DNA of 25,031 nt from G001797105 sp964528155 (GTDB lineage Bacteria; Chloroflexota; Anaerolineae; Anaerolineales; E44-bin32), in assembly GCA_964528155.1 (NCBI GenBank), contig CAZGRL010000053.1, forward strand, positions 1-25,031. The letters are read 5' to 3'. Shown in pieces: positions 1 through 8,751 of this stretch; position 1 is the first letter of the stretch, and each line of letters begins with the position of its first letter. The position numbers and the translations under genes are program-made. The notes under the pieces are model-generated. The model searched no databases. It was given only the letters and a program-made list of their open reading frames with translations, and was not told where the DNA came from.

Positions 1-48
1 CGCGCTCTCCTTGATCAGCTCCCAGGTGTTCGATAGTCGAGCGAACAT
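1..48 (-). CDS. N-terminal fragment of leftward gene, possible DUF6159 membrane protein
   Basis: Only the first 16 codons are inside the window; the gene runs off the left edge. The visible peptide reads MFARLSNTWELIKESA. The start is well supported by an AAGGAGG-type ribosome site immediately upstream on the minus strand (complement of about 52-60), 5-6 nt before the ATG at 46-48. The opening, Met-Phe-x-Arg-Leu-Ser-x-x-Trp-x-Leu followed by Lys, resembles the amino end of DUF6159 membrane proteins as I remember them. Sixteen residues are too few to be sure. The gene is divergent from the metal ATPase at 312. Confidence 0.5.
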   Translation of the reverse strand, partial: MFARLSNTWELIKESA

Positions 49-311
49 ATCGCCTCCTTCCAGTATCGCCAGACGAACTACGATTATCAGCGGCCACAGC
101 TTCAGCGTCAAGGACGGTGGTGTCGATGGGGGCATCCCATGAGAGGGGGTATCCCATGGACAGGCAAGCACGCTGAGCCCCGCACGCCCAAACCTTCCTC
201 CCGCGTGGAGGGGAACAAGACTCCGCAGTCGCGCGGTGTAGAATATGACACCCTGGGACATGTATGACCCTGGGTAAACCTCGTCCATAGGAAGAGGTCC
301 TGGTCAACGAC
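49..311. other. Divergent intergenic region with degenerate C/G-run repeat
   Basis: About 260 nt without a credible gene. It contains the ribosome site of the leftward gene, a short direct repeat (ATCCCATG twice, near 133 and 151), and a C-run/G-run segment near 195-220 that resembles a worn copy of the dispersed repeats elsewhere in the window. The right part holds the probable promoter/operator of the metal ATPase. Confidence 0.4.
239..274 (+). promoter_or_regulatory. Candidate -10 box plus ACCCTGGG direct repeats upstream of metal ATPase
   Basis: A TAGAAT hexamer at 239-244 could be a -10 box. Two copies of ACCCTGGG follow at 250-257 and 267-274, exactly 17 nt apart, each preceded by an ATGAC-like stretch. 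They cover the expected transcription start, a usual place for a repressor operator. No good -35 box is visible. Metal-responsive control is inferred only from the downstream gene. Confidence 0.3.
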
Positions 312-2672
312 ATGACCGATGATGCTCGGACAGCCGAGCAGACTCTTCAATTGCAGATTCCGCTGCTGCTTCCTGATGTGGAAGACGCGGCGGATCAATG
401 CGTGGAGCGCCTGCTGGAACGATTGTCCCCGATCGCCGGCATCCGCAATTCTCACATCAAGCGCGACGACGGTGCCGCCGTACTGTGCCTTCACTACGAT
501 CCGAACTTGCTTTCGCTTGATCGGGTCCAGAGGCTTGCTCGCGAAGCCGGGGCGGCGATCAGCGAGCGCTACCACCATTCGACGCTTCGCATGATTGGGA
601 TGGATTGCGCTGACTGCGCGGCCAGCCTCGAGCACATCCTGAAGCGCGCACCGGGTATGCTCAACGTCAACGTCAACTACGCCGCCGAGAAGATGCGGAT
701 CGAGTACGACTCGGTGACCATTGCACAGGATGACATCGTCCAGCGCGTCCGTGCCATGGGCTACGACGTCGAGTTGAAGGTCGGAAGGGCATGGTGGCGG
801 CAGCACTCGGACCTGATCCTGTTGCTGGCGGCCGGCGCGCTCCTGACGGTAGCCTTCCTCGCTGAGACGGCATTCGGCCTGTCCCATCCGGCAGCCATCG
901 TGCTGTATGCCCTGGCCTATCTCTTCGCCGGGTTCGCTGTCGCCCGTCGCGGGATCTCGGCCGCACTCCATCTGAGGTTCGACGTCGACGTGCTGATGAT
1001 CCTGGCGGCGATCGGCGCGGCCGTCCTTGGGAGCTGGGCGGAGGGCGCCTTCCTTCTCTTCGTCTTCAGCCTCGGACATGCCCTGGAAAGGGCGGCCATG
1101 GACAGGGCCCGTCACGCGATCGAGGCGCTCAGCCAGATCGCGCCGAAAACGGCCACTGTCCGGCGGGACGGGGTGGAGAGCCAGATCCCGGTTGACGATT
1201 TGCTTCGTGGGGATATCGTCATCGTCCGTCCTGGCGAATGCTTCCCGGCGGATGGCCGCCTCACCCGCGGCCGCTCCGAGGTCGATCAAAGTGCCATCAC
1301 GGGCGAAAGCGTTCCTGTGGAAAAAGTCGTCGGCCAGGAGGTGTTCGCCGGCAGCGTCAACGGCAGCGGAGCCGTTGAGATCGGGGTGTCTCGCCTGTCC
1401 GCTGATTCGACCCTGGCTCGGGTGATCCAGATGGTCGAGGAAGCTCAGACGCAGAAGTCGCCCACCGAACGGGTGGTCGAACGGTTTCAAGCGTGGTTCG
1501 TCCCGGCTGTGCTGGGTGCCGTCGTCCTAACGGCGATCCTGCCTCCTTTGTTCGGTTTGCTGACGGCGCGCCAGGCAGTGATCCGAGCCATCAGTCTGCT
1601 GGTAGCCGCCTCGCCCTGCGCCCTGGCCATGGCCACACCGTCGGTTGTGCTCTCGGGCATCGCCCAGGGGGCTCGGAATGGCGTGCTGATCAAGGGCGGG
1701 GTCCATCTTGAAAGCCTGGGGAGAGTGAAGGCGGTCGCTTTCGACAAGACGGGCACCCTGACGCGAGGCAGGCCGCACGTCACGGAGGTGGTTCCGTTCG
1801 GTGACGCGACCGGGCAGAACGTCCTGCAGCTTGCGGCGTCGGTCGAGAGCCGGTCTGCCCACCCGCTGGCGAAAGCGATCATTCGCTATGCACACGAGCT
1901 GGATGTGCCCTTCAATTCGGCCGAGGCTTTGACGAGTTCGAGTGGGATGGGCGTGGAGGGGGAGTTGGAAGGGATTCGGATTCGAGTCGGCGGTGAGCGT
2001 TTCTTCACCACCCGACAGGTGCAATTGCCGACCGAATTGCACCTGGTTCTCCAGCGCCTGGCGGGTGAGGGGAAGACGACGATGATCATTCAAGCCGATG
2101 ACGTCTTCATCGGCGTCATCGCCCTGGCGGACGAGCCCAGGCCTGAGGCGAAAGAGAGTGTCGCGTCGCTCGCGACCATCGGCCTCGGGTCTCTCATCAT
2201 GTTGACCGGGGATCATCAAACGGTCGCCGAGGCCGTCGCCCGCGCCGTTGGTGTGAGCCAGGTTGAGTCCGGCCTGATGCCTGAAGACAAGGTTCGAGCA
2301 GTGCGTGCCTTGCGGCAGCGTTTCGGCGAGGTCGCGATGGTGGGCGATGGGATCAACGATGCGCCCGCCATGGCCGCATCGAGCGTGGGGATTGCCATGG
2401 GCGGTGCGGGAACGGATGTCGCCTTGGAGACGGCCGATGTGGCGTTGATGGCGGATGACCTGTTGGCGTTGCCGTATGCGTTCTCACTCGGCCGACGCGC
2501 CCGGAGCATCATCCAGCAGAACCTGGCGATCGCCGTAGGCGTCATCGGAATCCTGATCGTGGGATCCGTGACGGGGGCCGTCGGAATGGGTCTGGCCATC
2601 ATTGCGCATGAGTCGAGCACGCTCGTGGTGGTGCTCAACGCTTTGCGATTGCTCGGCTTCCGCAAGGTGTGA
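312..2672 (+). CDS. P1B-4-type heavy-metal-transporting P-type ATPase
   Basis: A 786-residue membrane pump that uses ATP to move a transition-metal cation out of the cell. Visible landmarks are a metal-binding HMA-like domain with MDCADCA at 97-103, TGES actuator loop 340-343, SPC in the membrane at 434-436, DKTGTLT phosphorylation site (Asp478), the nucleotide-domain His-Pro at 517-518, GDGIND hinge 679-683, and HESST in the last membrane helix (about 766-771). The SPC plus HExxT pair defines the P1B-4 class, whose studied members export Fe(II), Co(II) or Zn(II). Residues 14-80 look like a further HMA-like fold with no Cys pair. The ribosome site is weak (AGGAAGAGG about 14 nt upstream of the ATG), so the start is likely but not certain. 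Which metal it moves cannot be read from sequence. Confidence 0.93.
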   Translation: MTDDARTAEQTLQLQIPLLLPDVEDAADQCVERLLERLSPIAGIRNSHIKRDDGAAVLCLHYDPNLLSLDRVQRLAREAGAAISERYHHSTLRMIGMDCADCAASLEHILKRAPGMLNVNVNYAAEKMRIEYDSVTIAQDDIVQRVRAMGYDVELKVGRAWWRQHSDLILLLAAGALLTVAFLAETAFGLSHPAAIVLYALAYLFAGFAVARRGISAALHLRFDVDVLMILAAIGAAVLGSWAEGAFLLFVFSLGHALERAAMDRARHAIEALSQIAPKTATVRRDGVESQIPVDDLLRGDIVIVRPGECFPADGRLTRGRSEVDQSAITGESVPVEKVVGQEVFAGSVNGSGAVEIGVSRLSADSTLARVIQMVEEAQTQKSPTERVVERFQAWFVPAVLGAVVLTAILPPLFGLLTARQAVIRAISLLVAASPCALAMATPSVVLSGIAQGARNGVLIKGGVHLESLGRVKAVAFDKTGTLTRGRPHVTEVVPFGDATGQNVLQLAASVESRSAHPLAKAIIRYAHELDVPFNSAEALTSSSGMGVEGELEGIRIRVGGERFFTTRQVQLPTELHLVLQRLAGEGKTTMIIQADDVFIGVIALADEPRPEAKESVASLATIGLGSLIMLTGDHQTVAEAVARAVGVSQVESGLMPEDKVRAVRALRQRFGEVAMVGDGINDAPAMAASSVGIAMGGAGTDVALETADVALMADDLLALPYAFSLGRRARSIIQQNLAIAVGVIGILIVGSVTGAVGMGLAIIAHESSTLVVVLNALRLLGFRKV

Positions 2673-2703
2673 CGGCTAATCCTGATCGCCTTACGGGCAT
2701 GCG

Positions 2704-2756
2704 ACGCCAATCTGAACGAGCCGCCAGCGAAGCTGGCGGCTCGTTCAGATTGGCGT
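2704..2756. repeat. Long perfect hairpin with GAA triloop between convergent genes
   Basis: The arms 2704-2728 and 2732-2756 are perfectly complementary over 25 bp, with loop GAA at 2729-2731 closed by C-G. It lies 31 nt after the ATPase stop, between convergent genes, so it could stop transcripts from both sides. There is no T-run, so it is not a classic intrinsic terminator. It belongs to the c(GNA)g hairpin group described in the findings. Confidence 0.85.
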
Positions 2757-2758
2757 GA

Positions 2759-2826
2759 ACCCCCTCTCCGCCATAGCAGTCTCACGGGAGATTCTGTCAC
2801 CAGGCGGAAAGGGGGGAGGGGGTGAG
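2759..2826. repeat. C-run/G-run inverted repeat, copy 1
   Basis: An imperfect inverted repeat: ACCCCCTCTCCGCC near 2759 and GGCGGAAAGGGGGGAGGGGG near 2801, separated by about 30 nt. Related copies are at 13449-13531 and 19763-19812. Confidence 0.5.
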
Positions 2827-2838
2827 GCTCAGATTTGC

Positions 2839-3762
2839 CTACGTCTCCCGCGATTCCTTCGGTACCTTTAACTTCGCATCGATGAACTGCTGATGTGTGA
2901 GCTTGAGAGCGCGTGCGATGGCGCGGATCTCCTCGATCTCCGCGTTCGATGCCATCCCGTCCGCGGCGGCGACGGAGAACAGCACATCCAGGAACCGGAC
3001 ACGCTCGTTTTCGGAGGTCGTGGTGAAGAACTGCCGGGTGAGCCGGTAGTAATCCATCTCCGGCGTAACCTCGGCGACGGCAACCTCCGCCACGAAGGCT
3101 GATTTCTCCCGACCCAGCCCCCAGCCAGTGTCCAACGCGCTGACCATCGCCTCGATTTCCCCTTCGGTCACCATCTTGTCAACTTGAGCGACGCGGGCCA
3201 TCAGGCCGCCCGCCAAACTCAACTTGCGCATGTCCTTCTCGGGCAGATCGATGGCCTCACCCTTCTCGGCCATCCGCAGGCGCAGGCTGTAGAAGACTTT
3301 GTTCTTGATGAAGTCATCGAAGTACTCCTCTCGGTTCGGCGCCCCGGACAGCGCTTCCGACCGGCGCACCATCGAACCACGGATCACGCGGCCCAGGGCT
3401 CCGATCACCCCGACGCCGGCGGCTTCGATCTGACTCTTGATCTCGTCAACGACCTGGCGCTCCTGCGTCGTGATGACGCCATCCGCTGCGACGACATCAT
3501 CCAACGCCTGCAGGGCGAGAGCTCTGTCCGAACTGGACGATATCTGCTCCTTGAGCTGCGTCACCAGCCGCTCGCGCTCAACGGCGCCGACCGGAGACTC
3601 GATGTACATTTCGAGGTTCGCCCATTCGCGCCCGGTCAGGCCGGGGAGGTGAAAGAGTAGATCTTTCAGGCTGTTCACCTCGTCATGGGTGACCTCGCCA
3701 TCGGCCCAGGCCGCGGCGATAATCACCTTTCCAAGCGTCAGGATCATGTTGGCGTCGGTCAC
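2839..3762 (-). CDS. TerB-domain (tellurite-resistance-like) protein
   Basis: A 307-residue soluble protein with four copies of the acidic TerB hallmark: AAWADGEVTHDE (17-28), VAADGVITTQE (91-101), AQVDKMVTEGE (about 202-212) and VAAADGMASNAE (about 274-285). This fits two TerB domains, roughly 8-110 and 190-300, joined by a charged linker. TerB modules are all-helical, sit near the membrane and may bind metal; their cellular role is poorly defined. I chose the GTG at 3760-3762, not an upstream ATG, because a perfect AAGGAGGT lies 8 nt before it. No signal peptide or membrane helix is seen. It converges on the metal ATPase, and a metal-stress link is only a suggestion from that proximity. Confidence 0.85.
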   Translation of the reverse strand: MTDANMILTLGKVIIAAAWADGEVTHDEVNSLKDLLFHLPGLTGREWANLEMYIESPVGAVERERLVTQLKEQISSSSDRALALQALDDVVAADGVITTQERQVVDEIKSQIEAAGVGVIGALGRVIRGSMVRRSEALSGAPNREEYFDDFIKNKVFYSLRLRMAEKGEAIDLPEKDMRKLSLAGGLMARVAQVDKMVTEGEIEAMVSALDTGWGLGREKSAFVAEVAVAEVTPEMDYYRLTRQFFTTTSENERVRFLDVLFSVAAADGMASNAEIEEIRAIARALKLTHQQFIDAKLKVPKESRET

Positions 3763-3812
3763 GATCGAGGACCTCCTTAGGCTTCGGCCGCAGAGCATCC
3801 GGCCCAAAGCAA

Positions 3813-3818
3813 ACTATA
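3813..3818 (-). promoter_or_regulatory. Extended -10 promoter for TerB gene
   Basis: On the minus strand TATAGT is preceded by TGG, giving an extended -10 element (TGnTATAGT). The predicted start, near 3806, leaves a leader of about 45 nt that includes the AAGGAGGT site. No convincing -35 box is seen, which is usual for extended -10 promoters. Confidence 0.45.
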
Positions 3819-4029
3819 CCATCCGGGAGATTACACTCCTTGACTTCAAGAGCTCTGTCGACGTGAGGCAGGCCACCGTTCAACCAAGGGCAACACAACC
3901 TGGAGGCCGCGCCAACCTTGCGGGAGCTGGCTCAGTTCTCCGGTGGGCAAAGTCTCGGCACGGCCCCACGCCACCGGAGCTGGGGTCCGCGCTCCAGGCT
4001 TCCGTTGGCACCCAGATTGTGCTCCGATG

Positions 4030-4035
4030 TACAAT
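4030..4035 (+). promoter_or_regulatory. -10 box for a near-leaderless transcript of the FG-GAP-like gene
   Basis: TACAAT lies 9 nt before the ATG at 4045. A weak TTGGCA stands 19 nt upstream. The transcript would begin within a few nucleotides of the ATG, and no Shine-Dalgarno site precedes it, so translation is probably leaderless. Confidence 0.4.
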
Positions 4036-4044
4036 CTGGCAGCC

Positions 4045-4833
4045 ATGACCGTCGGCTCGTCTACCCCTCGCGATATCGCGCTCAATCGGCGTGAACCTGT
4101 GTTGAAGGCCCTCGGGCCGGACGCCCGACGCTTCCTGGCCATGATCAGTCTGGGTGCCCTGACGTTGCTATCCCCCGCCAGTCTGCGCAGCTGGACATAT
4201 GTCGACGAGGCCCTGCTACCGGTTCATCTGAACGCTCCAAGCCAGCCCGGTTCTCTGCCCGCGGAGGTGGATCTGGACGGGGACGGCGCCCCTGAGAGGC
4301 TGGATTTGACCTCGGGCGTCCTCACGATCTTGTCGAACGAAAGTCCAGGCTGGCAGTCACCTGCCGCGTGGTCCGTTCGACAGGCGGCGTTCACCGACCT
4401 CAACCGAGATGGCAAACCAGAGGTCAGCCTGCTCGTCTGGCGGGAATTCAGACCCTGGCCGTCGGATGGACTGTTGCCGCACGGCGGGCGGATTGACAGT
4501 TTCCACGACGCGGATGGATGGAGTTGCCACCTGATCCTCGTCGGTTCGGACGGAGCTGGCGGATATCGCGAGCTATGGGCCGGCTCTGCACTGGCGGATC
4601 CGATCACAAATTTCGTGGCTATCGATCTGGATCGAGATGATCGCCAGGAACTCCTGACGCTTGAGAATCGCTACGTGGACGATAGGAACAAATCGCCTGG
4701 CCGCTCGCTGAAAGTATGGTTGTGGAATGGTTTTGGCTTCACGGCGATGGACAGTGTTGATCGCGACATATTGAGATTCGTGGTCATCCGTTCGGGTGGA
4801 TCTTCGCAGATCGTCGCTCAGGTCGCCCGATGA
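4045..4833 (+). CDS. Membrane-anchored protein with FG-GAP/VCBS-like Asp repeats
   Basis: Reads as 262 residues from the ATG at 4045. A hydrophobic stretch (about 30-45, ISLGALTLLSPASL) probably works as a membrane anchor or signal. Three Asp-rich loops follow: AEVDLDGDGAPE, FTDLNRDGKPE and VAIDLDRDDRQE. These have the D-x-D/N-x-D-G spacing of calcium-binding FG-GAP/VCBS propeller blades, so an extracytoplasmic, Ca-dependent binding protein is likely. No family can be named. The frame is open further upstream (from 3943), but that part overlaps the promoter-like TACAAT and looks non-coding. It lies 70 nt before the DUF3160 gene on the same strand and may be co-transcribed with it. Confidence 0.7.
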   Translation: MTVGSSTPRDIALNRREPVLKALGPDARRFLAMISLGALTLLSPASLRSWTYVDEALLPVHLNAPSQPGSLPAEVDLDGDGAPERLDLTSGVLTILSNESPGWQSPAAWSVRQAAFTDLNRDGKPEVSLLVWREFRPWPSDGLLPHGGRIDSFHDADGWSCHLILVGSDGAGGYRELWAGSALADPITNFVAIDLDRDDRQELLTLENRYVDDRNKSPGRSLKVWLWNGFGFTAMDSVDRDILRFVVIRSGGSSQIVAQVAR

Positions 4834-4903
4834 GTTCAAGGGGCGCGCCTTCGATCGCACCTGATCGCGGCCCCAAGACCAGGAACCCAATACGGAGGTT
4901 TCC

Positions 4904-7114
4904 ATGAAACGCAACAGACAGCCCGTCTTCTGGCTGATCGCCATCGGCTTCGTCGTTTCTTCGTTGGCGTGCAATCTGCTGTCAGCGGCGACCCCGGCGC
5001 CGACCACATCGGAGCCGGCCGGCGAGGAACCGACACCGATATCAACGACCGTACCGGCAACGCCGCCGGCGGGCGTGTACGCTGCGGCTTTCGCCAGCTA
5101 TCCGGCGATCGAGGTCGAGCTTCCGACCAGCTTCTCGGGCGGCTACACCCTTCCGGTCGATCTATCTCAAGTGGAGCCTCTCGAGGGAGTGGAATTCACT
5201 CCGGGCCAGAGTCAACTCCTTTCGCAGAACGGGTTCGTCGTGAGCCCGCCGGTCCCCGGTGAATATCGGGAGTTCTATCAAATCTATGAGTCCTTCCGCT
5301 ACCAGGACCAACCTCTGTGCATTACGACTGACTCGGTCTTCCACATCTACCACCTGATCTTCGACAAGATGCTGCGCGACCTGGAGACGGCTCACTTTAT
5401 CACCACGCTGGAATCGTTGACCAGCGCCATGCAGACCGCGAGCCAGGAGCAACTCCAGCAACTTCAGGGAACCTCTCTGGAGGAGCCGGCCCGTCGCAAT
5501 CTGGCGTTTTTCACGGTGGCGGCCCAACTGCTTGAGCTGCCGGCGCCCGTGCCGCCGTCCGTCTCCGACCTGGTTTCGGCTGAGTTGGCTTTGATCAACG
5601 CTCACGCCGGCGCGTACGTGTCTCCGATCTGGGATCGGGAGGATCTCCCTGAGGATAAGAAGCTGATCGAGGACTACAGCCAGTACGTTCCGCGAGGCCA
5701 CTACACTCGCAGCGAGGAGTTGAAGCGTTACTTCAAAGCGATGATGTGGTACGGTCGTCTGACGATGCGGGCGCGTGACGCGTTCGAGACACGCCGGGCG
5801 TTGCTTCTCGTCCAGGCCATGCGCCAGGCTGAGGGGGCCGATGGGACCCCGGCGATCACACTTTGGCAGCGCATCTACGAACCGACGGTGTTCATCGTCG
5901 GCAAGTCGGACGACCTCTCCTATCAGGAATATGGAGTGCTGTCGGATTCGATCTTCGGAGCCTCGCCGGACCTGACGGCCTTCGCCGACGATGCGAAGGT
6001 GCAGGCGTTCACGCAGGCCGTCTTCCAGTTGCCTCCGCCTCAGGTGAACTCGATGTGGGTCTGGATCACCGAAGACAAAACGGAGGCCACACAGGGTTTC
6101 CGCTTCATGGGCCAGCGCTTCACGCTCGATGCGTACGTCTTCGGCCAGATGATCTGGCGGAACGTCGGAACGCTCTCCGAACCGCGCGGTCTGCCCAAAG
6201 GGCTGGATTTCTTCGCCGCCATGGGATCGGATGAGGCGCTCTCGATCCTGGATGGGATGGGCGAGACGCACTACGAAAACTTCGACAGCCAGATGCAAAA
6301 GGTGCGGAGCGAGATCGCCGGGCTCGAGCTCGATTCGTGGACGCAGAATCTGTATTGGAGCTGGCTGTACGCGCTTCAGCCTGTGATCGCAACCAAGGAT
6401 GAGCGTTTTCCGGCGTTCATGGGATCGCAAGCTTGGGTACGCAAAGATCTGCATACGGCTCTGGGGTCGTGGACTGAACTCAAGCACGACACAATTCTGT
6501 ACGCCAAGCAGGTGATGGCCGAGATGGGCGGTGGTCCGGCCGAGGCCCCGCCGCACGGGTACGTCGAGCCGAATCCGGAGGCCTTCGCCCGATTGCTGGC
6601 TCTGGCACAGATGACACGCGACGGTCTGCAAAGTCGAGACCTTCTCACCGATCTCACGCGGGACAATCTCGAGAACCTGATGTCGGAGCTTGAATTCCTG
6701 AAGACAGCCGCAGAGGCCGAGTTGGCCGGACGCACCCTCAGCGACGACGACTACTATCACATCCAGTATTTCGGCGGCGTGCTCGAGCAACTCACTCTGG
6801 CGGCCGCCGATGCAACCGACCCGTCGGAGCGCAACCTGGAGGACCAGAAGGCGGCATTGATCGCCGACGTGGCGACCGGGCTCGATTCTGGCGGAGCCCT
6901 GATCGCCCTTGAGGAGGCGATCGGTGCACCGACCGAAATGTTCGTGGTCTTGCCCGACAATCCCTGGCGTGTGGCAGTCGGCGCGGTGTACACGTACTAT
7001 GAATTCCCCGTCCCTGTCGCCGACCGGATGACGGACGAACAATGGCAGGCCAAAGTCGAAGCCGGGGATACGCCACCGTCGCCGGAATGGACCGGCATCT
7101 TCATGGCACCCTAG
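4904..7114 (+). CDS. DUF3160 family lipoprotein
   Basis: A 736-residue secreted protein. A basic start (MKRNR) and hydrophobic segment end at SSLAC (Cys23), so it is probably lipid-anchored. A Thr/Pro-rich spacer (about 30-57) precedes the large DUF3160 domain. That domain shows the family's hallmark run PRGHYTRSEELKRYFK followed by MMWYGRLTMR (about 265-291), and its end lies near the C-terminus, so the domain looks complete. DUF3160 has no established activity. The start is well supported by ACGGAGG 6 nt upstream. Only 9 nt separate it from the CapA-like gene, so the two are likely one operon, possibly acting together at the cell surface. Confidence 0.9.
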   Translation: MKRNRQPVFWLIAIGFVVSSLACNLLSAATPAPTTSEPAGEEPTPISTTVPATPPAGVYAAAFASYPAIEVELPTSFSGGYTLPVDLSQVEPLEGVEFTPGQSQLLSQNGFVVSPPVPGEYREFYQIYESFRYQDQPLCITTDSVFHIYHLIFDKMLRDLETAHFITTLESLTSAMQTASQEQLQQLQGTSLEEPARRNLAFFTVAAQLLELPAPVPPSVSDLVSAELALINAHAGAYVSPIWDREDLPEDKKLIEDYSQYVPRGHYTRSEELKRYFKAMMWYGRLTMRARDAFETRRALLLVQAMRQAEGADGTPAITLWQRIYEPTVFIVGKSDDLSYQEYGVLSDSIFGASPDLTAFADDAKVQAFTQAVFQLPPPQVNSMWVWITEDKTEATQGFRFMGQRFTLDAYVFGQMIWRNVGTLSEPRGLPKGLDFFAAMGSDEALSILDGMGETHYENFDSQMQKVRSEIAGLELDSWTQNLYWSWLYALQPVIATKDERFPAFMGSQAWVRKDLHTALGSWTELKHDTILYAKQVMAEMGGGPAEAPPHGYVEPNPEAFARLLALAQMTRDGLQSRDLLTDLTRDNLENLMSELEFLKTAAEAELAGRTLSDDDYYHIQYFGGVLEQLTLAAADATDPSERNLEDQKAALIADVATGLDSGGALIALEEAIGAPTEMFVVLPDNPWRVAVGAVYTYYEFPVPVADRMTDEQWQAKVEAGDTPPSPEWTGIFMAP

Positions 7115-7123
7115 GGGCTCGTC

Positions 7124-8080
7124 GTGCTCAACCCGACTGCCAACATCCGCCTCGGCCGAAGGCTGGGGCGGATCGTCCTTATTGTCTGCCTGGCCTTCCT
7201 CGTTCAGCCGACGCACACGCCGGGCGTGACGCTTGCGTTGTTGGGGGACATCATGCTGGGGAGGGGGATCGCTGCGGCCGGCGCATCGCCGGCGGAGGTG
7301 ATGGGCGCCCTCGCGCCGGGCCTGGCCTCGGCCGATCTTGTGTTGGCGAATCTCGAATCCCCACTCACAAACGCTCCCGTGCAAACATCATCGGACTACG
7401 TCCTGTGCGCGCCGCCCGCACAAGTACAGATTCTGGTGGCAGCCGGGCTGGACCTGCTTTCGCTGGCCAACAACCATCGCCTGGACTGTGGAGTGGCGGG
7501 TCTTGAAGACACCCGCGCTAGTCTGCTGGCGGCGCGCATCCAACCCCTCGGACCTGAGCCGGCCGTCGTCTATCGCGAGGTGAGATCGATTCAATTGGCG
7601 TTCATGGCATTGGATGATGTCTCGAGCCCGATCCCGCTGACTTCGGTCGCGCACGCCATCGCCGAGGCGCGCGCCCCGGCGACGCTGGTCGTCGTCTCCA
7701 TCCACTGGGGCGGTGAATACCAATCGGTGCCCAACGCACGCCAGCATGCCATCGCCGATGCGCTGATCAAGGCCGGCGCAGCCCTTGTCTGGGGACACCA
7801 TCCTCATGTTCTTCAGCCTGCGGAGAAAGCCGACTGTGATTTGCCCAGGGGATGCCTGGTTCTCTACAGTCTGGGGAATGCCGTTTTCGATCAGGTCGGG
7901 CTGGTGGACACGCGACGGAGCGCCGTGATTCTAGCGCGAGTGGACGAAAGTGGAGTGATCGAGCTGCGCGCAGTCCCATTCTCGATCGATGTCCGTCGAG
8001 GTCGGCTGGCGGAGGCGAGTCCTGCCGACACCAATGCGGTGATGCAGAGACTCGGGCCGGATGTTCAGGGCCTGCCCTGA
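7124..8080 (+). CDS. CapA/PgsA-type metallophosphatase-fold protein
   Basis: A 318-residue protein with a membrane or signal segment at about 14-28. The CapA (poly-gamma-glutamate synthesis) fold follows, with metal-ligand motifs in order: GDIMLGR (41-47), NLESPLT, SLANNH, HWGGEY, GHHPHVLQP and YSLGN. The fold is related to calcineurin-like phosphoesterases. Family members act outside the membrane in capsule or polyglutamate systems, but no PgsB/PgsC partners are present here, so the substrate is unknown. The GTG start lies 9 nt after the DUF3160 stop with a weak TAGGGG site, which suggests translational coupling. The gene is followed by a long hairpin that separates it from the converging methyltransferase. 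Confidence 0.88.
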   Translation: MLNPTANIRLGRRLGRIVLIVCLAFLVQPTHTPGVTLALLGDIMLGRGIAAAGASPAEVMGALAPGLASADLVLANLESPLTNAPVQTSSDYVLCAPPAQVQILVAAGLDLLSLANNHRLDCGVAGLEDTRASLLAARIQPLGPEPAVVYREVRSIQLAFMALDDVSSPIPLTSVAHAIAEARAPATLVVVSIHWGGEYQSVPNARQHAIADALIKAGAALVWGHHPHVLQPAEKADCDLPRGCLVLYSLGNAVFDQVGLVDTRRSAVILARVDESGVIELRAVPFSIDVRRGRLAEASPADTNAVMQRLGPDVQGLP

Positions 8081-8094
8081 CCTCATTGATGTGA

Positions 8095-8153
8095 AAGGGA
8101 TTTCAAGATGGCGTGGAGCCGCGCAGCGGCTCCACGCCATCTTGAAATCCCTT
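8095..8153. repeat. Long perfect hairpin with GCA triloop between convergent genes
   Basis: The arms 8095-8122 and 8126-8153 are perfectly complementary over 28 bp around loop GCA (8123-8125), closed by C-G. It lies 15 nt after the CapA-like stop and 20 nt from the end of the converging methyltransferase. There is no T-run. It is the longest perfect hairpin in the window and a likely bidirectional transcript end. Confidence 0.88.
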
Positions 8154-8172
8154 GGCTCGCTGGCGGCGATGC

Positions 8173-8730
8173 TCAGGGGGCGCTCCTTAGAGCAATGCCG
8201 GCGTACATCTCCCCAAGGAACGAAGACGGCACGCGCCCGGCGATATGACCTCCCTCGAGCCCGGCATTCGTCGCCAATGTGAGGAACTCATCGGGGTCGA
8301 GGGGGAATGGGACCGCAGGGGAGGGTCTGCGCGTGTTGTACTCGACGACGACGGCGCGCCCACCAGGCTTGAGATGCATCGCCAGCCCACCGAATACACT
8401 GCCCCGCAGGCTCGGCTCAACAAAGTGAAGCGCGTTGGCAATCACAAAGCCGTCGAGTTCCGGAAGCGCCAGGGATTCTCTGAAATCGGCTGCAACGGTC
8501 TCAACTTCGACTTGCGGATGATCTCGTCTGAATCTGTCCCTCAGTCGCTTGAGCGCTCTGGCTTCGATGTCCACCGCCACTACTCGGCCGCCAGGACCGA
8601 TGATTTCCTGAAGGACAGTGGTGAACACACCGTCGCCGCAGCCGAAGTCGGCCCATACGCCGCCCGTTGACGAGATGCACTTTGGGAGAAGTGCATGAGG
8701 CTTCTCGAGGCGGCGCGAGTCAGACAGCAT
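8173..8730 (-). CDS. Class I SAM-dependent methyltransferase
   Basis: A 185-residue methyltransferase. Motif I is WADFGCGDGVF (26-36), the acidic end of strand 2 is VVAVDIEA (50-57), a strand-4 region reads LDGFVIANALHFV, and LKPGGRAVVVEY is the post-motif strand. The order and spacing fit a Methyltransf_25/31-type Rossmann fold. The substrate is unknown. It starts 21 nt after the TAG of the rhodanese on the same strand, so the two are probably one transcript. No clear ribosome site precedes the ATG, which would fit coupling to full translation of the rhodanese, including its UGA. Confidence 0.85.
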   Translation of the reverse strand: MLSDSRRLEKPHALLPKCISSTGGVWADFGCGDGVFTTVLQEIIGPGGRVVAVDIEARALKRLRDRFRRDHPQVEVETVAADFRESLALPELDGFVIANALHFVEPSLRGSVFGGLAMHLKPGGRAVVVEYNTRRPSPAVPFPLDPDEFLTLATNAGLEGGHIAGRVPSSFLGEMYAGIALRSAP

Positions 8731-8751
8731 GGATGGCGCAGCTGGGGGAGG

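Noticed and set aside
108..1490. A 460-codon open frame opposite the P-type ATPase
   Set aside because: It is a GC-driven shadow of the ATPase frame, with no ribosome site and no recognisable domain.
5162..7384. A 740-codon open frame opposite the DUF3160 gene
   Set aside because: Its translation is rich in Arg, His, Gln and Asp with no domain logic, and it mirrors the codon structure of the DUF3160 gene, which has a signal peptide, ribosome site and hallmark motifs.
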